This document shows positions 55,166-63,327 of a stretch of DNA of 64,000 nucleotides, piece by piece. The notes under the pieces are model-generated. The model searched no databases and was not told the origin of the DNA. It worked only from the letters and a program-made list of their open reading frames with translations. The position numbers and the translations under genes are program-made. Every line of letters starts with the position of its first letter. The first letter of the stretch is position 1. Source of the stretch: Sphingomonas endolithica (lineage in GTDB: Bacteria; Pseudomonadota; Alphaproteobacteria; Sphingomonadales; Sphingomonadaceae); contig NZ_CP103057.1 of assembly GCF_025231525.1 (NCBI RefSeq), positions 1,567,001 through 1,631,000 of the forward strand, read 5' to 3'.

Positions 55166-55902
55166 CTGCGCGTGACGGCAGCGGTGAGCATATAGCCGAT
55201 ACCGCGCACGGTGACGATCGGCGCTGGCGTCTCGCCGTGCGACAATTTGCGGCGCAGCCGGCTGACCAGCACGTCGACGCTGCGGTCCGAACTGTCGCCA
55301 AGGCGCGTGCGCGACAGCTCGATCAGCCGCTCGCGCGCGACCACCCGGCCGCTATGTTCGAGCAGGCTGACCAGCAGGTCGAGTTCCGCCCCGGTCACGT
55401 CGACGAGCGAGCCGGAAGGCGACTTCAACTCGCGCCGCGACAGATTGACCTGCCAGCCGTCGAAGGTGAGCAGCCCTTGCTCGGGACGGCCATGCCGGCG
55501 ATCCAGCGCACCGCGACGCAGCACCGCGCGGATTCGGGCGATCAGCTCGGACGTGCCGAACGGCTTGGCGATGTAATCGTCCGCGCCGAGCTCCAGCCCG
55601 ACCACCCGGTCGGTCTCGCTGCCCTTGGCGCTGACGAAGATGATCGGCACGTCGCTCTGCTGGCGCAGCGCACGGCACAGATCGATGCCGCTGGTGCCCG
55701 GCAGCATGATGTCGAGCAGCACGAGATCGACCGGCCCCGCCTCCAGCGCGCGCCACATTTCCGGGGCGGAGGAAGCCGGGCGCACGCCATACCCGTTCTG
55801 CTGCAGCGCGCGCGTGGTGAGCGTGCGGATCGCGGGATCGTCCTCGACCAGCACGATCAGCGGCGCGCCGGACAGCGGCGTGGGTTCGGGATCAATCGTC
55901 AT
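55162..55902 (-). CDS. OmpR/PhoB-family response regulator
   Basis: 246 residues from ATG 55902, no strong ribosome site. Receiver: LIVLVEDDPAIR (acidic pair 20-22), phospho-acceptor Asp64 in LVLLDIMLPG, Thr/Ser in IIFVSAKGSETD and Lys in DDYIAKPFG. Winged-helix domain: LDLLVSLLEHSGRVVARERLIELSRTR and DRSVDVLVSRLRRKL, then IVTVRGIGYML. DNA-binding partner of the downstream kinase. Confidence 0.93.
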   Translation of the reverse strand: MTIDPEPTPLSGAPLIVLVEDDPAIRTLTTRALQQNGYGVRPASSAPEMWRALEAGPVDLVLLDIMLPGTSGIDLCRALRQQSDVPIIFVSAKGSETDRVVGLELGADDYIAKPFGTSELIARIRAVLRRGALDRRHGRPEQGLLTFDGWQVNLSRRELKSPSGSLVDVTGAELDLLVSLLEHSGRVVARERLIELSRTRLGDSSDRSVDVLVSRLRRKLSHGETPAPIVTVRGIGYMLTAAVTRS

Positions 55903-56048
55903 CGTGCATCGGCAGGTAGGTCTGCGCACCAGGCCGGTCAACGCGCGCGCCCGTCCCGCTGGCGACGCAGCAACAATTCCTCACAGAGGCGCGAAGCTCG
56001 GGCAACCGGTAGCTCCTAGATCGCAGGCAATAATCAGGAGCTTACCCC

Positions 56049-56282
56049 ATGCGTCTCTTCATCGCCACTGCCCTTGCCGCCACCTGCGCGCTGCCCGCTC
56101 TTGCCGCGGATCGCCCGACCGGAACGGTCAAGCAGTTGCAGGCGCGCGGCTGCACGGTCCAGCAAGTGCATACGCCGGCGGGCAAGATGGTGCACAATGC
56201 GCCAATCGTACGCTGCCCGTCCGCAACGGCACTGGCACAGCAGGCGAAGCCGGCACGCGCCGTCGCCCTGCCCGCCAACTGA
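56049..56282 (+). CDS. Small exported hypothetical protein
   Basis: 77 residues. AGGAG 8 nt before ATG; signal peptide MRLFIATALAATCALPALA, then a mature part of about 58 residues with two Cys (GCTVQQVHTPAG, IVRCPSATAL) that could form a disulfide. Divergent from the response-regulator gene. No family recognised. Confidence 0.6.
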   Translation: MRLFIATALAATCALPALAADRPTGTVKQLQARGCTVQQVHTPAGKMVHNAPIVRCPSATALAQQAKPARAVALPAN

Positions 56283-56339
56283 GATCACGCGGCGCCCGGT
56301 TCCCTTGCGGGCGTCGTCTGAACCAACGCACCGGCACGC

Positions 56340-57551
56340 TCAACGCCGCCCGCGCACCGCCAGCATGGCGACCCCGCCGCACAGCGTCAGCCCGGCCAGC
56401 GCCAGCATCACCGCATCGAAATACCGCGGTGTCGCCAGCCACCAGGTGAGCAGCGGCCCAAGCAGCGCGGGCAGCGTGTTCGTCAGATTGTAGAAGCCGA
56501 GATCGCGCCCGCGATGCTGCGGATCGGGCAGGAATTGCATCGCAAAGGCCGAGTGTAGCGCGACGAACACCGACGATCCCGTCGTGTAGACGCAAAAGCC
56601 GATCGCGCCCGCAGTCCAATCCGCCGCGAGCGCCATGCCGACCAGCCCAGACGCCGCGACGATCGCCGCCGCCAGCAGGAACGGCTTGCGGCGGCCGAGC
56701 AGGTCGGAGACGCGCCCGACGGCAAGTGCGATCGGCAGCGGCAGGACAAAGGCGATGGTCAGCAGCCGTCCGACCAGCGCCGGCAGGTCGGCGGTCGCGA
56801 CCGCCCCCAAGCTCTCGAAATAATAGAGCAGGTACAGCGACAGCGCATTACCGGCGACCTGCACCAGCAACCGCGCGATCCAGGCAATCACGATGTCGCG
56901 GCGGAGCATGGCACCCGGCAGCACCAGGGTGGCGTCCGGTGCGATCCGCCGCGCGCGGGTGAGCAGCAACGGCGCGACGCATGCCGCCACTGCCGCTACG
57001 ACCAACCCTAGTCGCGATGTCTCGTCGAGAAACGCCAAACCTACCAGCAGCGCCGACAATGCCGACGCCAGCGGGTTGGCGAGCGGCAACAAGCCACCAG
57101 CCACGCCCTTCTGCATATCGGGGATCTCGTCGGCCATGATCGCGAATAACGGCGCGAGCACAGCGTTCACGACAACCTGGAACGCGACCACCGCCAGCAC
57201 GATCGCGATCGGCGATGCCGCGATGGCGACGAGGGTATAGGCAAAGGCCAGGCCCCCCACGCCCCCCGCCAGCACCACACGACGCCCCCCGCCCCGCGCC
57301 ACCATGTGGTCGCTGAGCCAGCCGAACAGGATATTGGACACGCTTGCCGCCAGCGCGCCGGCAATGACGGTCGCCGTGAACAAGCCGATCCGCGCATCCC
57401 CCGCCACCCCCCCGATCTTTACCGGCAACAGCAGCGTGAGCAGCGGCAGATAGCCGATCACCCCGCCAACATGCGCCAGCGCACAGATCAGCAGGAAGGA
57501 AGGCGAGCGGCGAGTTGGCCGAACTTGGGCGGAAGCAGCAGGATCGGCCAT
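56340..57551 (-). CDS. MFS transporter
   Basis: 403 residues from ATG 57551, 12 helices. Motif A-like GWLSDHMVARGGGRRVV and second-half GRVSDLLGRRKPFLL. NALSLYLLYYFESLGAV and GRDLGFYNLTNTLPALLGPLLTWWLA resemble the sugar/maltose or SLC45-like MFS branch seen in proteobacterial glycoside loci. Substrate uncertain. It stands alone on the minus strand. Confidence 0.85.
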   Translation of the reverse strand: MADPAASAQVRPTRRSPSFLLICALAHVGGVIGYLPLLTLLLPVKIGGVAGDARIGLFTATVIAGALAASVSNILFGWLSDHMVARGGGRRVVLAGGVGGLAFAYTLVAIAASPIAIVLAVVAFQVVVNAVLAPLFAIMADEIPDMQKGVAGGLLPLANPLASALSALLVGLAFLDETSRLGLVVAAVAACVAPLLLTRARRIAPDATLVLPGAMLRRDIVIAWIARLLVQVAGNALSLYLLYYFESLGAVATADLPALVGRLLTIAFVLPLPIALAVGRVSDLLGRRKPFLLAAAIVAASGLVGMALAADWTAGAIGFCVYTTGSSVFVALHSAFAMQFLPDPQHRGRDLGFYNLTNTLPALLGPLLTWWLATPRYFDAVMLALAGLTLCGGVAMLAVRGRR

Positions 57552-57615
57552 CGCCAAATGGTGTGCCCGCTCCCTGCGACTGCGGCAACCGGCATCGGCC
57601 GGCTGCCAGTACAGC

Positions 57616-58107
57616 TCACGCGGGCGCGACGGCCTCCTGCACGATCGTTGCCTCATGCGTCACAGGAAAGTTCACCGATCGGGCGATGAAGCACATGGCG
57701 TGTGCCTGGTCGTGCAACGCCGCAGCCACTGCTGCGTCCGCTCCGGCCGCAATCGTGACGCGCGGGCGCAGCGTTACGGATACGAACTGGCCGGCACCGC
57801 CGGATTCCTCGACCATGCAGCCCTCCGCATCGTCCACGTAGGTCATGACGACAATGCCGCGCTGAGCGCAGAGCCCCAAATACCAGAGCTTGTGGCAGGC
57901 GGCGAGCGACGCGACCAACATTTCCTCGGGATTCCACCGGCTCGCATCGCCGCGGAAGGCGGGATCGGACGACCCGGCAATGACCGGTTTGCCCGGCACC
58001 GCAATGTCGTGGGCGCGTTCATAGCCGCGATAGCTTGCCGTTCCGCTGCCGGTGTTTCCCGTCCAGCGTACCTGCACGGCGTAACGATGCTGTTTGTCGA
58101 GCGGCAT
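57616..58107 (-). CDS. OsmC family peroxiredoxin-like protein
   Basis: 163 residues from ATG 58107 (CGGAGG 8 nt upstream). ASRWNPEEMLVASLAACHKLWYLGLCAQRGI carries the first catalytic Cys (in AACH), and AHAMCFIARSVNFPV holds the second. YDD-type loop TYVDDAEGCMVE lies between. Reduces organic hydroperoxides. Belongs to the OsmC subgroup with K-W-Y after the first Cys. Confidence 0.88.
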   Translation of the reverse strand: MPLDKQHRYAVQVRWTGNTGSGTASYRGYERAHDIAVPGKPVIAGSSDPAFRGDASRWNPEEMLVASLAACHKLWYLGLCAQRGIVVMTYVDDAEGCMVEESGGAGQFVSVTLRPRVTIAAGADAAVAAALHDQAHAMCFIARSVNFPVTHEATIVQEAVAPA

Positions 58108-58198
58108 GCGTGAACCTCCGTCAGCGGATGCGAGATCGCCGTGGATAACCGGTGACCAAGCCATCGTCGATCAGGATCCTCCCCGACTCCCGTGCTCG

Positions 58199-58606
58199 TC
58201 ACGATGAAGAAGGCGAGGTTCCCGCATAATCCTCATCCGCCACTTGCTCCAGCCAGTCGACCGCCTTGCCGTCCTGCATCTCGGCAATGGCGATGTGGGT
58301 CATCGCCGTTTCGGGGCTGGCACCGTGCCAGTGCCGCTCCCCAGCCGCAAAGAACACGATGTCGCCCGGCCGGATCGTTTCGATCGGCCCACCCGCGCGC
58401 TGGATGCGGCCGCACCCGGCCGTGACGAGCAGCGTCTGCCCCAGCGGATGCGTATGCCAGGCGGTGCGGGCACCGGGCTCGAACGTCACGGTGGCGCCGC
58501 TCAACCCACCGCTACCGCTGAACGGCGCATCGATGCGGACGGTGCCGGTAAAATAGGCCGCCGGTCCCTTGTTCGACGGCTGCGATCCCGCGCGGGTGAT
58601 CTCCAT
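58199..58606 (-). CDS. Cupin-domain protein
   Basis: 135 residues. Cupin motif 1 [22 protein letters not shown] and motif 2 [29 protein letters not shown] contain the His/Glu-Gln metal ligands. This is the short RmlC-like carboxymuconolactone-associated cupin often next to OsmC or oxidoreductases. Function not assigned. Confidence 0.85.
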   Translation of the reverse strand: MEITRAGSQPSNKGPAAYFTGTVRIDAPFSGSGGLSGATVTFEPGARTAWHTHPLGQTLLVTAGCGRIQRAGGPIETIRPGDIVFFAAGERHWHGASPETAMTHIAIAEMQDGKAVDWLEQVADEDYAGTSPSSS

Positions 58607-58690
58607 GCTTGCTGCTCCATGACGTCGGCGGTGGATGGTAGCTAAGTGCCGCTGCGCCAGCGTTGTTCCGCGAAAGTCGATCTCGCGACC

Positions 58691-60937
58691 TCAGGGCTTC
58701 ATGGTCGCTGCCTCCAGCGTCGTGGTGGCGAGCAGCGAACGATCAGCCGCATCGCGCGCCAGCGCCACGCGGTACGTGCCCGCCGCGATGCGCCAGCCCG
58801 GCAGCCTCGTGTCATAGTCCGCCAGGATCCGCGGCTCGGCGGTGAGCGTCACGCGGCGCGTCTCGCCGGGCTTCAGCGTCACGCGCGTGAACGCCGCCAG
58901 CCGCATGGGCGTGTTCGCGCCATCCCGCGCGACATACACCTGCGGCACGTCCGCGCCCGTGCGCTTGCCGGTATTGACCATTTCGAACGACACGCTGAGC
59001 CCCTTGCCGCCGGTCACCGCCAGGTTGCGATAGGCAAAACTGGTATAGCCAAGCCCGTGCCCGAACGGGAACAAAGGCTGCCGTCCCTTCTTCTCGTACC
59101 AGCGATAGCCGACATCGGCGCCCTCGACATAGTCGACCGGGAAGCTCTGCAGCGCGCCGGCGCTCGGCGCGCCCGGGTCGGCCGCAGCCTGCGCCTCGGC
59201 CGCGGTCATCCTGTCGAGACCGACCGGGCGCGGGCGCGGCGCTTGTGCCTCGGCTGCCGGGAAGGTGATCGGCAGGCGGCCCGACGGGTTGACCTTGCCG
59301 GTCAGGATGTTGGCGATCGCCTCCCCGCCGCGCTGCCCGGGATACCAGGCCTGCAGCACCGCAGGCACCTTGCCGATCCACGGCATCAGCACCGGCCCGC
59401 CGGTTTCCAGCACCGCCACCGTCTTGGGCTGCACCGCAGCGATCGCCGTGATCAGTGCGTCCTGCTGGTTGGGCAGGCGCAGGTCGTGAACATCGTCGGC
59501 CTCGGTCGTCCACTGCGTGGCGAAGACGATCACCAGGTCCGCCGCCCTGGCCGCATCCAGCGTGGCGTTGAGATTGCGCCCATCCATGAAACTGACGCTC
59601 GCACCGGGCAGCGCCGCCTTCAGCGCCTTGACGGGCGAGGAGGCATGATAGGTGATGCGCGCGAACGATGCCGATCCGCCGGTTGCGAGCGGAATTTCGA
59701 TCGGCGCGCCGCCCACGCCGCGCACCTGGCTTGATCCACCGCCCGACAGCACGCCAACATCGGCGTCGCCGCCGATCACCACGATGCGACGGGCCGTGCG
59801 CGCGAGCGGCAACAGGTCACCCTCATTCTTGAGCAAGACGATCCCGGCCTCGGCAGCGCGCTGTGCAACCAGCGCATTCTGCGCATAATTGGGCGTCTGC
59901 GCAACCGTCGGCACGGGCGTGTCGTACGCGCCGGTCTCGATCAGCCCGGTCAAATAACGCGCCACCATGTCGTCGAGCCGAGACGCCCGCACGGCGCCCG
60001 ATTGTACCGCAGCCTTGAGCGGCGCAGCGAAATACAGTGCCTTGTCGAGTTCCTCGCCCGATTGCTGGTCGAGGCCGGCATTGGCGGCCTTGGCGGTGGA
60101 GTGCACCGCACCCCAGTCGCTCATCACCCAGCCCTTATAGCCCCAGTCACGCTTCAGCACCTCGGTCAGCAAATGCTCGTTCTCGCACGCCCAATCGCCG
60201 CCGACCTTGTTATAGGCGCACATCACCGATCCGGGACGCCCCGTCTCGATCGCGATCTGGAAGGCGAGCAGGTCGCTCATCCTGAAGCTCGCCTCGTCGA
60301 TCCTGCCGTCGAGCACGGTACGTCCCGTCTCCTGCGCGTTGAGCGCGAAATGCTTGACGGTCGAGACGATGCGGTTCGATTGCACGCCCGCGATATGCGC
60401 GCCCGCCAGCCGCCCCGCGAGCAGCGGGTCCTCGCCCAGATATTCGAAATTACGTCCGTTCCACGGATCGCGCGTCAGGTTGACCCCGCCGGCCAGCAGC
60501 ACGTTGAAGCGCTTGGCGCGCGCCTCGCTGCCGATCATCGCCCCACCTGCGCGCGCAATCTCGGGATCGAAACTGGCGGCGGTGGCGAGGCTAGAGGGCA
60601 GAGCCGTAGCAACATCGCCCTTGCGCTGCTCGACCTGGTTGGCAACGCCGAGCGACGCATCGCTTTCGCGTACCAACGGCACGCCCAGGCGCGGGATGCC
60701 TTCGATATGCCCGGCCGAGGGAATCAGCTCATTGGCCGACTTGCCCTTCGCCATTGGCGGAAACAGTCCATGCACCAGCGCGATCTTCTCATCGATCGTC
60801 ATCCGCGCAACGATCGTATTGGCGCGCGCGCGTGCATCCTCTGTTGTGGCAGACCGTGTCTGGGCAGTGGATGCACCAGCGCCCAAGCCGGCAATGATCG
60901 TCGCGCCGAGCAACGCTGCGTATAGGCTCTTTGACAT
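58691..60937 (-). CDS. bglX: Periplasmic GH3 beta-glucosidase
   Basis: 748 residues. Signal peptide to about residue 26 (STAQT). N-terminal (alpha/beta)8 domain: LVRESDASLGVAN, GGVNLTRDPWNGRNFEYLGEDPLLAG and STVKHFALNAQETGR, with nucleophile Asp in KGWVMSDWGAVHS. The alpha/beta sandwich domain begins at GIVLLKNEGDLLPL, and a fibronectin-III-like domain ends the protein (VSFEMVNTGKRTGADVPQVYV). Cleaves terminal beta-glucosyl or related residues. Gene symbol by family likeness. Confidence 0.9.
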   Translation of the reverse strand: MSKSLYAALLGATIIAGLGAGASTAQTRSATTEDARARANTIVARMTIDEKIALVHGLFPPMAKGKSANELIPSAGHIEGIPRLGVPLVRESDASLGVANQVEQRKGDVATALPSSLATAASFDPEIARAGGAMIGSEARAKRFNVLLAGGVNLTRDPWNGRNFEYLGEDPLLAGRLAGAHIAGVQSNRIVSTVKHFALNAQETGRTVLDGRIDEASFRMSDLLAFQIAIETGRPGSVMCAYNKVGGDWACENEHLLTEVLKRDWGYKGWVMSDWGAVHSTAKAANAGLDQQSGEELDKALYFAAPLKAAVQSGAVRASRLDDMVARYLTGLIETGAYDTPVPTVAQTPNYAQNALVAQRAAEAGIVLLKNEGDLLPLARTARRIVVIGGDADVGVLSGGGSSQVRGVGGAPIEIPLATGGSASFARITYHASSPVKALKAALPGASVSFMDGRNLNATLDAARAADLVIVFATQWTTEADDVHDLRLPNQQDALITAIAAVQPKTVAVLETGGPVLMPWIGKVPAVLQAWYPGQRGGEAIANILTGKVNPSGRLPITFPAAEAQAPRPRPVGLDRMTAAEAQAAADPGAPSAGALQSFPVDYVEGADVGYRWYEKKGRQPLFPFGHGLGYTSFAYRNLAVTGGKGLSVSFEMVNTGKRTGADVPQVYVARDGANTPMRLAAFTRVTLKPGETRRVTLTAEPRILADYDTRLPGWRIAAGTYRVALARDAADRSLLATTTLEAATMKP

Positions 60938-61092
60938 CCTCGTCTCCCTTGTTTCCGGCTTCTTGGCCGTGTTGCGTACTCAATCGCATATCACGCGGCG
61001 CGCATCTACGTGATGTGCAATATATCAGTTGGCCGACGAGGACCTACTAGGCGGTATGTTGGGCCGCGCTTTTGCCACCTACCGCCTGGAAA

Positions 61093-61461
61093 ATGCCAAT
61101 GGTGAAAGTGTTCTTCGATGGCGGTTGTCGCCCAAATCCCGGCGCGATGGAGATCGCCGTGGTGGCGCGTGGGCGCACGCACATCGTGCGCGATCGGGGC
61201 GCCGGCACCAGCTTCGATGCCGAATGGCTTGCGTTGATCGAAGCGTTGAAGGTTGCGCAATCGCTTGCGCCTGCCTCGTTCGTGCTGCTCGGCGATGCGG
61301 CGACGGTGATACGCCAAGCGGCGGGGGTGGCACCATGCCGCGGCGCGGCGCTACGGCATCTCCAGGCCTTCAAGGCGCTTGTGCCGGCCGGCGCCCGCGT
61401 TCGCTACATCAAACGTACGCAAAACCTCGCGGGCATTGCGCTCGCGAGGTTGCATGGTTGA
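61093..61461 (+). CDS. RNase H-like (reverse-transcriptase-like) protein
   Basis: 122 residues from ATG 61093 (a second ATG follows two codons later, better spaced from GGA). Asp in VFFDGGCRPNPG, Glu in AEWLALIEAL and Asp in LLGDAATVI sit as the RNase H catalytic carboxylates, in the short RnhA-like domain with no C-terminal His region visible. May cut RNA of RNA:DNA hybrids; family members of this size are mostly uncharacterised. Confidence 0.7.
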   Translation: MPMVKVFFDGGCRPNPGAMEIAVVARGRTHIVRDRGAGTSFDAEWLALIEALKVAQSLAPASFVLLGDAATVIRQAAGVAPCRGAALRHLQAFKALVPAGARVRYIKRTQNLAGIALARLHG

Positions 61462-61500
61462 ACAAGAAAGGTGGCGCGGCGACGGACGCCGCGCGCCTGA

Positions 61501-61779
61501 TCAGCCGCGGCGACCGCGCAGGCTGTTGAACACGGCCAAAGCGATCGTCCCGACCAGGGCCGCTGTGGCATAAGGCCGCTCGCGCGCAAAGGTCGTCGCT
61601 TTGGTGGCCAACGGCGCGATGGCGTCGCGGGCCGCGGTGACGCCCTGCTGCGCACTGGCAATAACCGCCGGCTGAGCATCGCTGGATGCCGCAGCAGGTG
61701 CAGCGGTGTTGTTGTGCGGCGCTTCCTGCAACGGGAAAGGCGACTGGTTACCGGCGGGAACGGGAGGAGTGTGCGACAT
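61501..61779 (-). CDS. Small membrane-anchored protein (DUF883-like)
   Basis: 92 residues from ATG 61779 with AAGGG upstream. Ala/Pro-rich N-terminus, helical stretch ASAQQGVTAARDAIAPLATKAT, then a C-terminal helix AALVGTIALAVFNSL and RGRRG end. The layout resembles ElaB/YqjD/DUF883 inner-membrane ribosome-associated proteins. Convergent with the RNase H-like gene. Confidence 0.6.
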   Translation of the reverse strand: MSHTPPVPAGNQSPFPLQEAPHNNTAAPAAASSDAQPAVIASAQQGVTAARDAIAPLATKATTFARERPYATAALVGTIALAVFNSLRGRRG

Positions 61780-61858
61780 GGTTAGACCCTTTGTAATGTG
61801 GGGCCGTAACGCGCTGCCGCCGGTTTCTTTCCCGCCGATCAGCAACCTTGAATGTCGC

Positions 61859-62047
61859 TCAGCCGCGTTCGGCCTTGGCCGCCTGGTTGACCAGCGCCCG
61901 TCCGACGGTCGCCTCGGCGCTCATCGCCATGGTTTCCCAGGTGAGCGCCGAGCGTTCATGCATGGCACGCCGATTCGGCAGGTTGGTTTTTTCAGCAGCC
62001 TCGCGCTGCGCGGCCGCGTTGGCGCGGTAGGTGTCGATGACGGTCAT
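61859..62047 (-). CDS. Small conserved sphingomonad hypothetical protein
   Basis: 62 residues, MTVIDTYRANAAAQREAAEKT, NLPNRRAMHERSALTWETMA, helical throughout, no membrane segment. I recognise this pattern as a common short protein of sphingomonads with no known function. No ribosome site; start chosen by homology memory only. Confidence 0.55.
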   Translation of the reverse strand: MTVIDTYRANAAAQREAAEKTNLPNRRAMHERSALTWETMAMSAEATVGRALVNQAAKAERG

Positions 62048-62254
62048 GACGAGCGCTATATCAGAGCATAGCGCGAACGACCAAGCTCTTATGCATCGCG
62101 TATTGACAATGCCTCGCAATAGCGGCTTTAGCGTGCTCCCAGGCAATCACGTCGTCCGGGGCATCCCATCTCGCAAACCACCGCCCCTTCGCGGCTGAAG
62201 CCGAAGCGCAAGTGGCGCGGGTGGTGGCTGAAGCAGCTGCACACCTGGCATTGG

Positions 62255-62812
62255 GTGAGCGCGGCGGTATCGCTGTCGGCAATGCTGCTGTTCGCGATCA
62301 CGGGCATCACGCTCAACCATGCCGCGTCGATCAGTGCCACGCCGGTCGTCGTCGACAAGGATGCCGTGCTGCCGGCACCTTTGCTGGCGACCTTGCCCAA
62401 GGCGCCGGCGGCGGGCGCGCCGTTGCCAGCGCCGGTTGCCGCTGCCGTGGCGCGTACCGTCGGTGTCGATCCGAGCCGCAATGCCGGGGAATGGTCCGAT
62501 AGCGAGGTTTACGTCGCGCTGCCCCGGCCGGGCGGGGATGCGTGGGTCAGCATCGATCGCGCAAGTGGCAAGATCAGCGCCGAGACGACCGATCGCGGCT
62601 GGATTTCCTACCTCAACGATCTCCACAAGGGGCGCAACGCCGGCACCGCCTGGTTTTGGTTCATCGACATCTTCGCTGCTGCGTGCGTGCTGTTCACGCT
62701 GACCGGACTGCTACTGCTGCAGTTGCACGCGCGGCATCGCCCATCGACCTGGCCGCTGGTCGCCTTGGGATTGGCGCTGCCGGTGCTGATCGCCATCGTC
62801 TTCCTCCATTGA
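62255..62812 (+). CDS. PepSY-associated transmembrane protein
   Basis: 185 residues from the GTG at 62255. Protein-like sequence continues in frame to 62168 (SQTTAPSRLKPKRKWRG, then WWLKQLHTWHWVSAA) with no canonical start there, only an ATC; see findings. Helix FAITGITLNHA, a periplasmic part with SDSEVYVALPRPGGDAWVSIDRASGKISAETTDRGWISYLNDLHKGRNAGTAWFW typical of PepSY_TM proteins, and two C-terminal helices. Often linked to iron or copper uptake and reduction; here in line with DUF2271 and DUF4198 genes. Confidence 0.8.
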   Translation: MSAAVSLSAMLLFAITGITLNHAASISATPVVVDKDAVLPAPLLATLPKAPAAGAPLPAPVAAAVARTVGVDPSRNAGEWSDSEVYVALPRPGGDAWVSIDRASGKISAETTDRGWISYLNDLHKGRNAGTAWFWFIDIFAAACVLFTLTGLLLLQLHARHRPSTWPLVALGLALPVLIAIVFLH

Positions 62813-62824
62813 AGGATCCCGCTC

Positions 62825-63310
62825 ATGCGTAACGCCGTCCTCTCTTCCTCCGCGCTACTGGCTGGCGTGATCGCGGCGCCGGCCATGGCGGGCACGGTGA
62901 CGGTCACGATACCGCGCCTGAACGTCGCCGAATATCACCGCCCGTATGTCGCGGTGTGGGTCGAGCCGGCAGGCGGCGGCGCGGCGCGCACCGTCGCCGT
63001 ATGGTACGACATCAAGAAGCGCGGCAACGAGCCCGGCACCAAATGGCTGGCCGACCTGCGCGCCTGGTGGCGCAAGGGCGGTCGCAGCCTGAACTTGCCC
63101 GCCAACGGGGTGAGCGGCGCGACACGCGCGCCCGGCCAGTACAGCATCGCGCTGCCCGCCGACCTGAAGCCCGGTGCCTATGTGCTGAACGTGGAAGCGG
63201 CGCGCGAAACGGGCGGGCGCGAGCTCGTCACCGTGCCGCTGAACGTGCCCAACACTTCCGGCCGCGCCACCGGCAAGGGTGAACTCGGCGCCGTCACGCT
63301 TTCCCGCTGA
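62825..63310 (+). CDS. DUF2271-family exported protein
   Basis: 161 residues, 12 nt after the PepSY gene. Signal peptide to about 22 (PAMAG), then a beta-rich domain VTVTIPRLNVAEYHRPYVAVWVE, VAVWYDIKKRGNEPGTKWLADLRAWWRKGGR, VSGATRAPGQYSIALP, GAYVLNVEAARETGGRELV. This is the DUF2271 pattern. Probably a periplasmic partner in metal or flavin handling. Confidence 0.87.
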   Translation: MRNAVLSSSALLAGVIAAPAMAGTVTVTIPRLNVAEYHRPYVAVWVEPAGGGAARTVAVWYDIKKRGNEPGTKWLADLRAWWRKGGRSLNLPANGVSGATRAPGQYSIALPADLKPGAYVLNVEAARETGGRELVTVPLNVPNTSGRATGKGELGAVTLSR

Positions 63311-63327
63311 TCCCAGGAGACCAAGTC

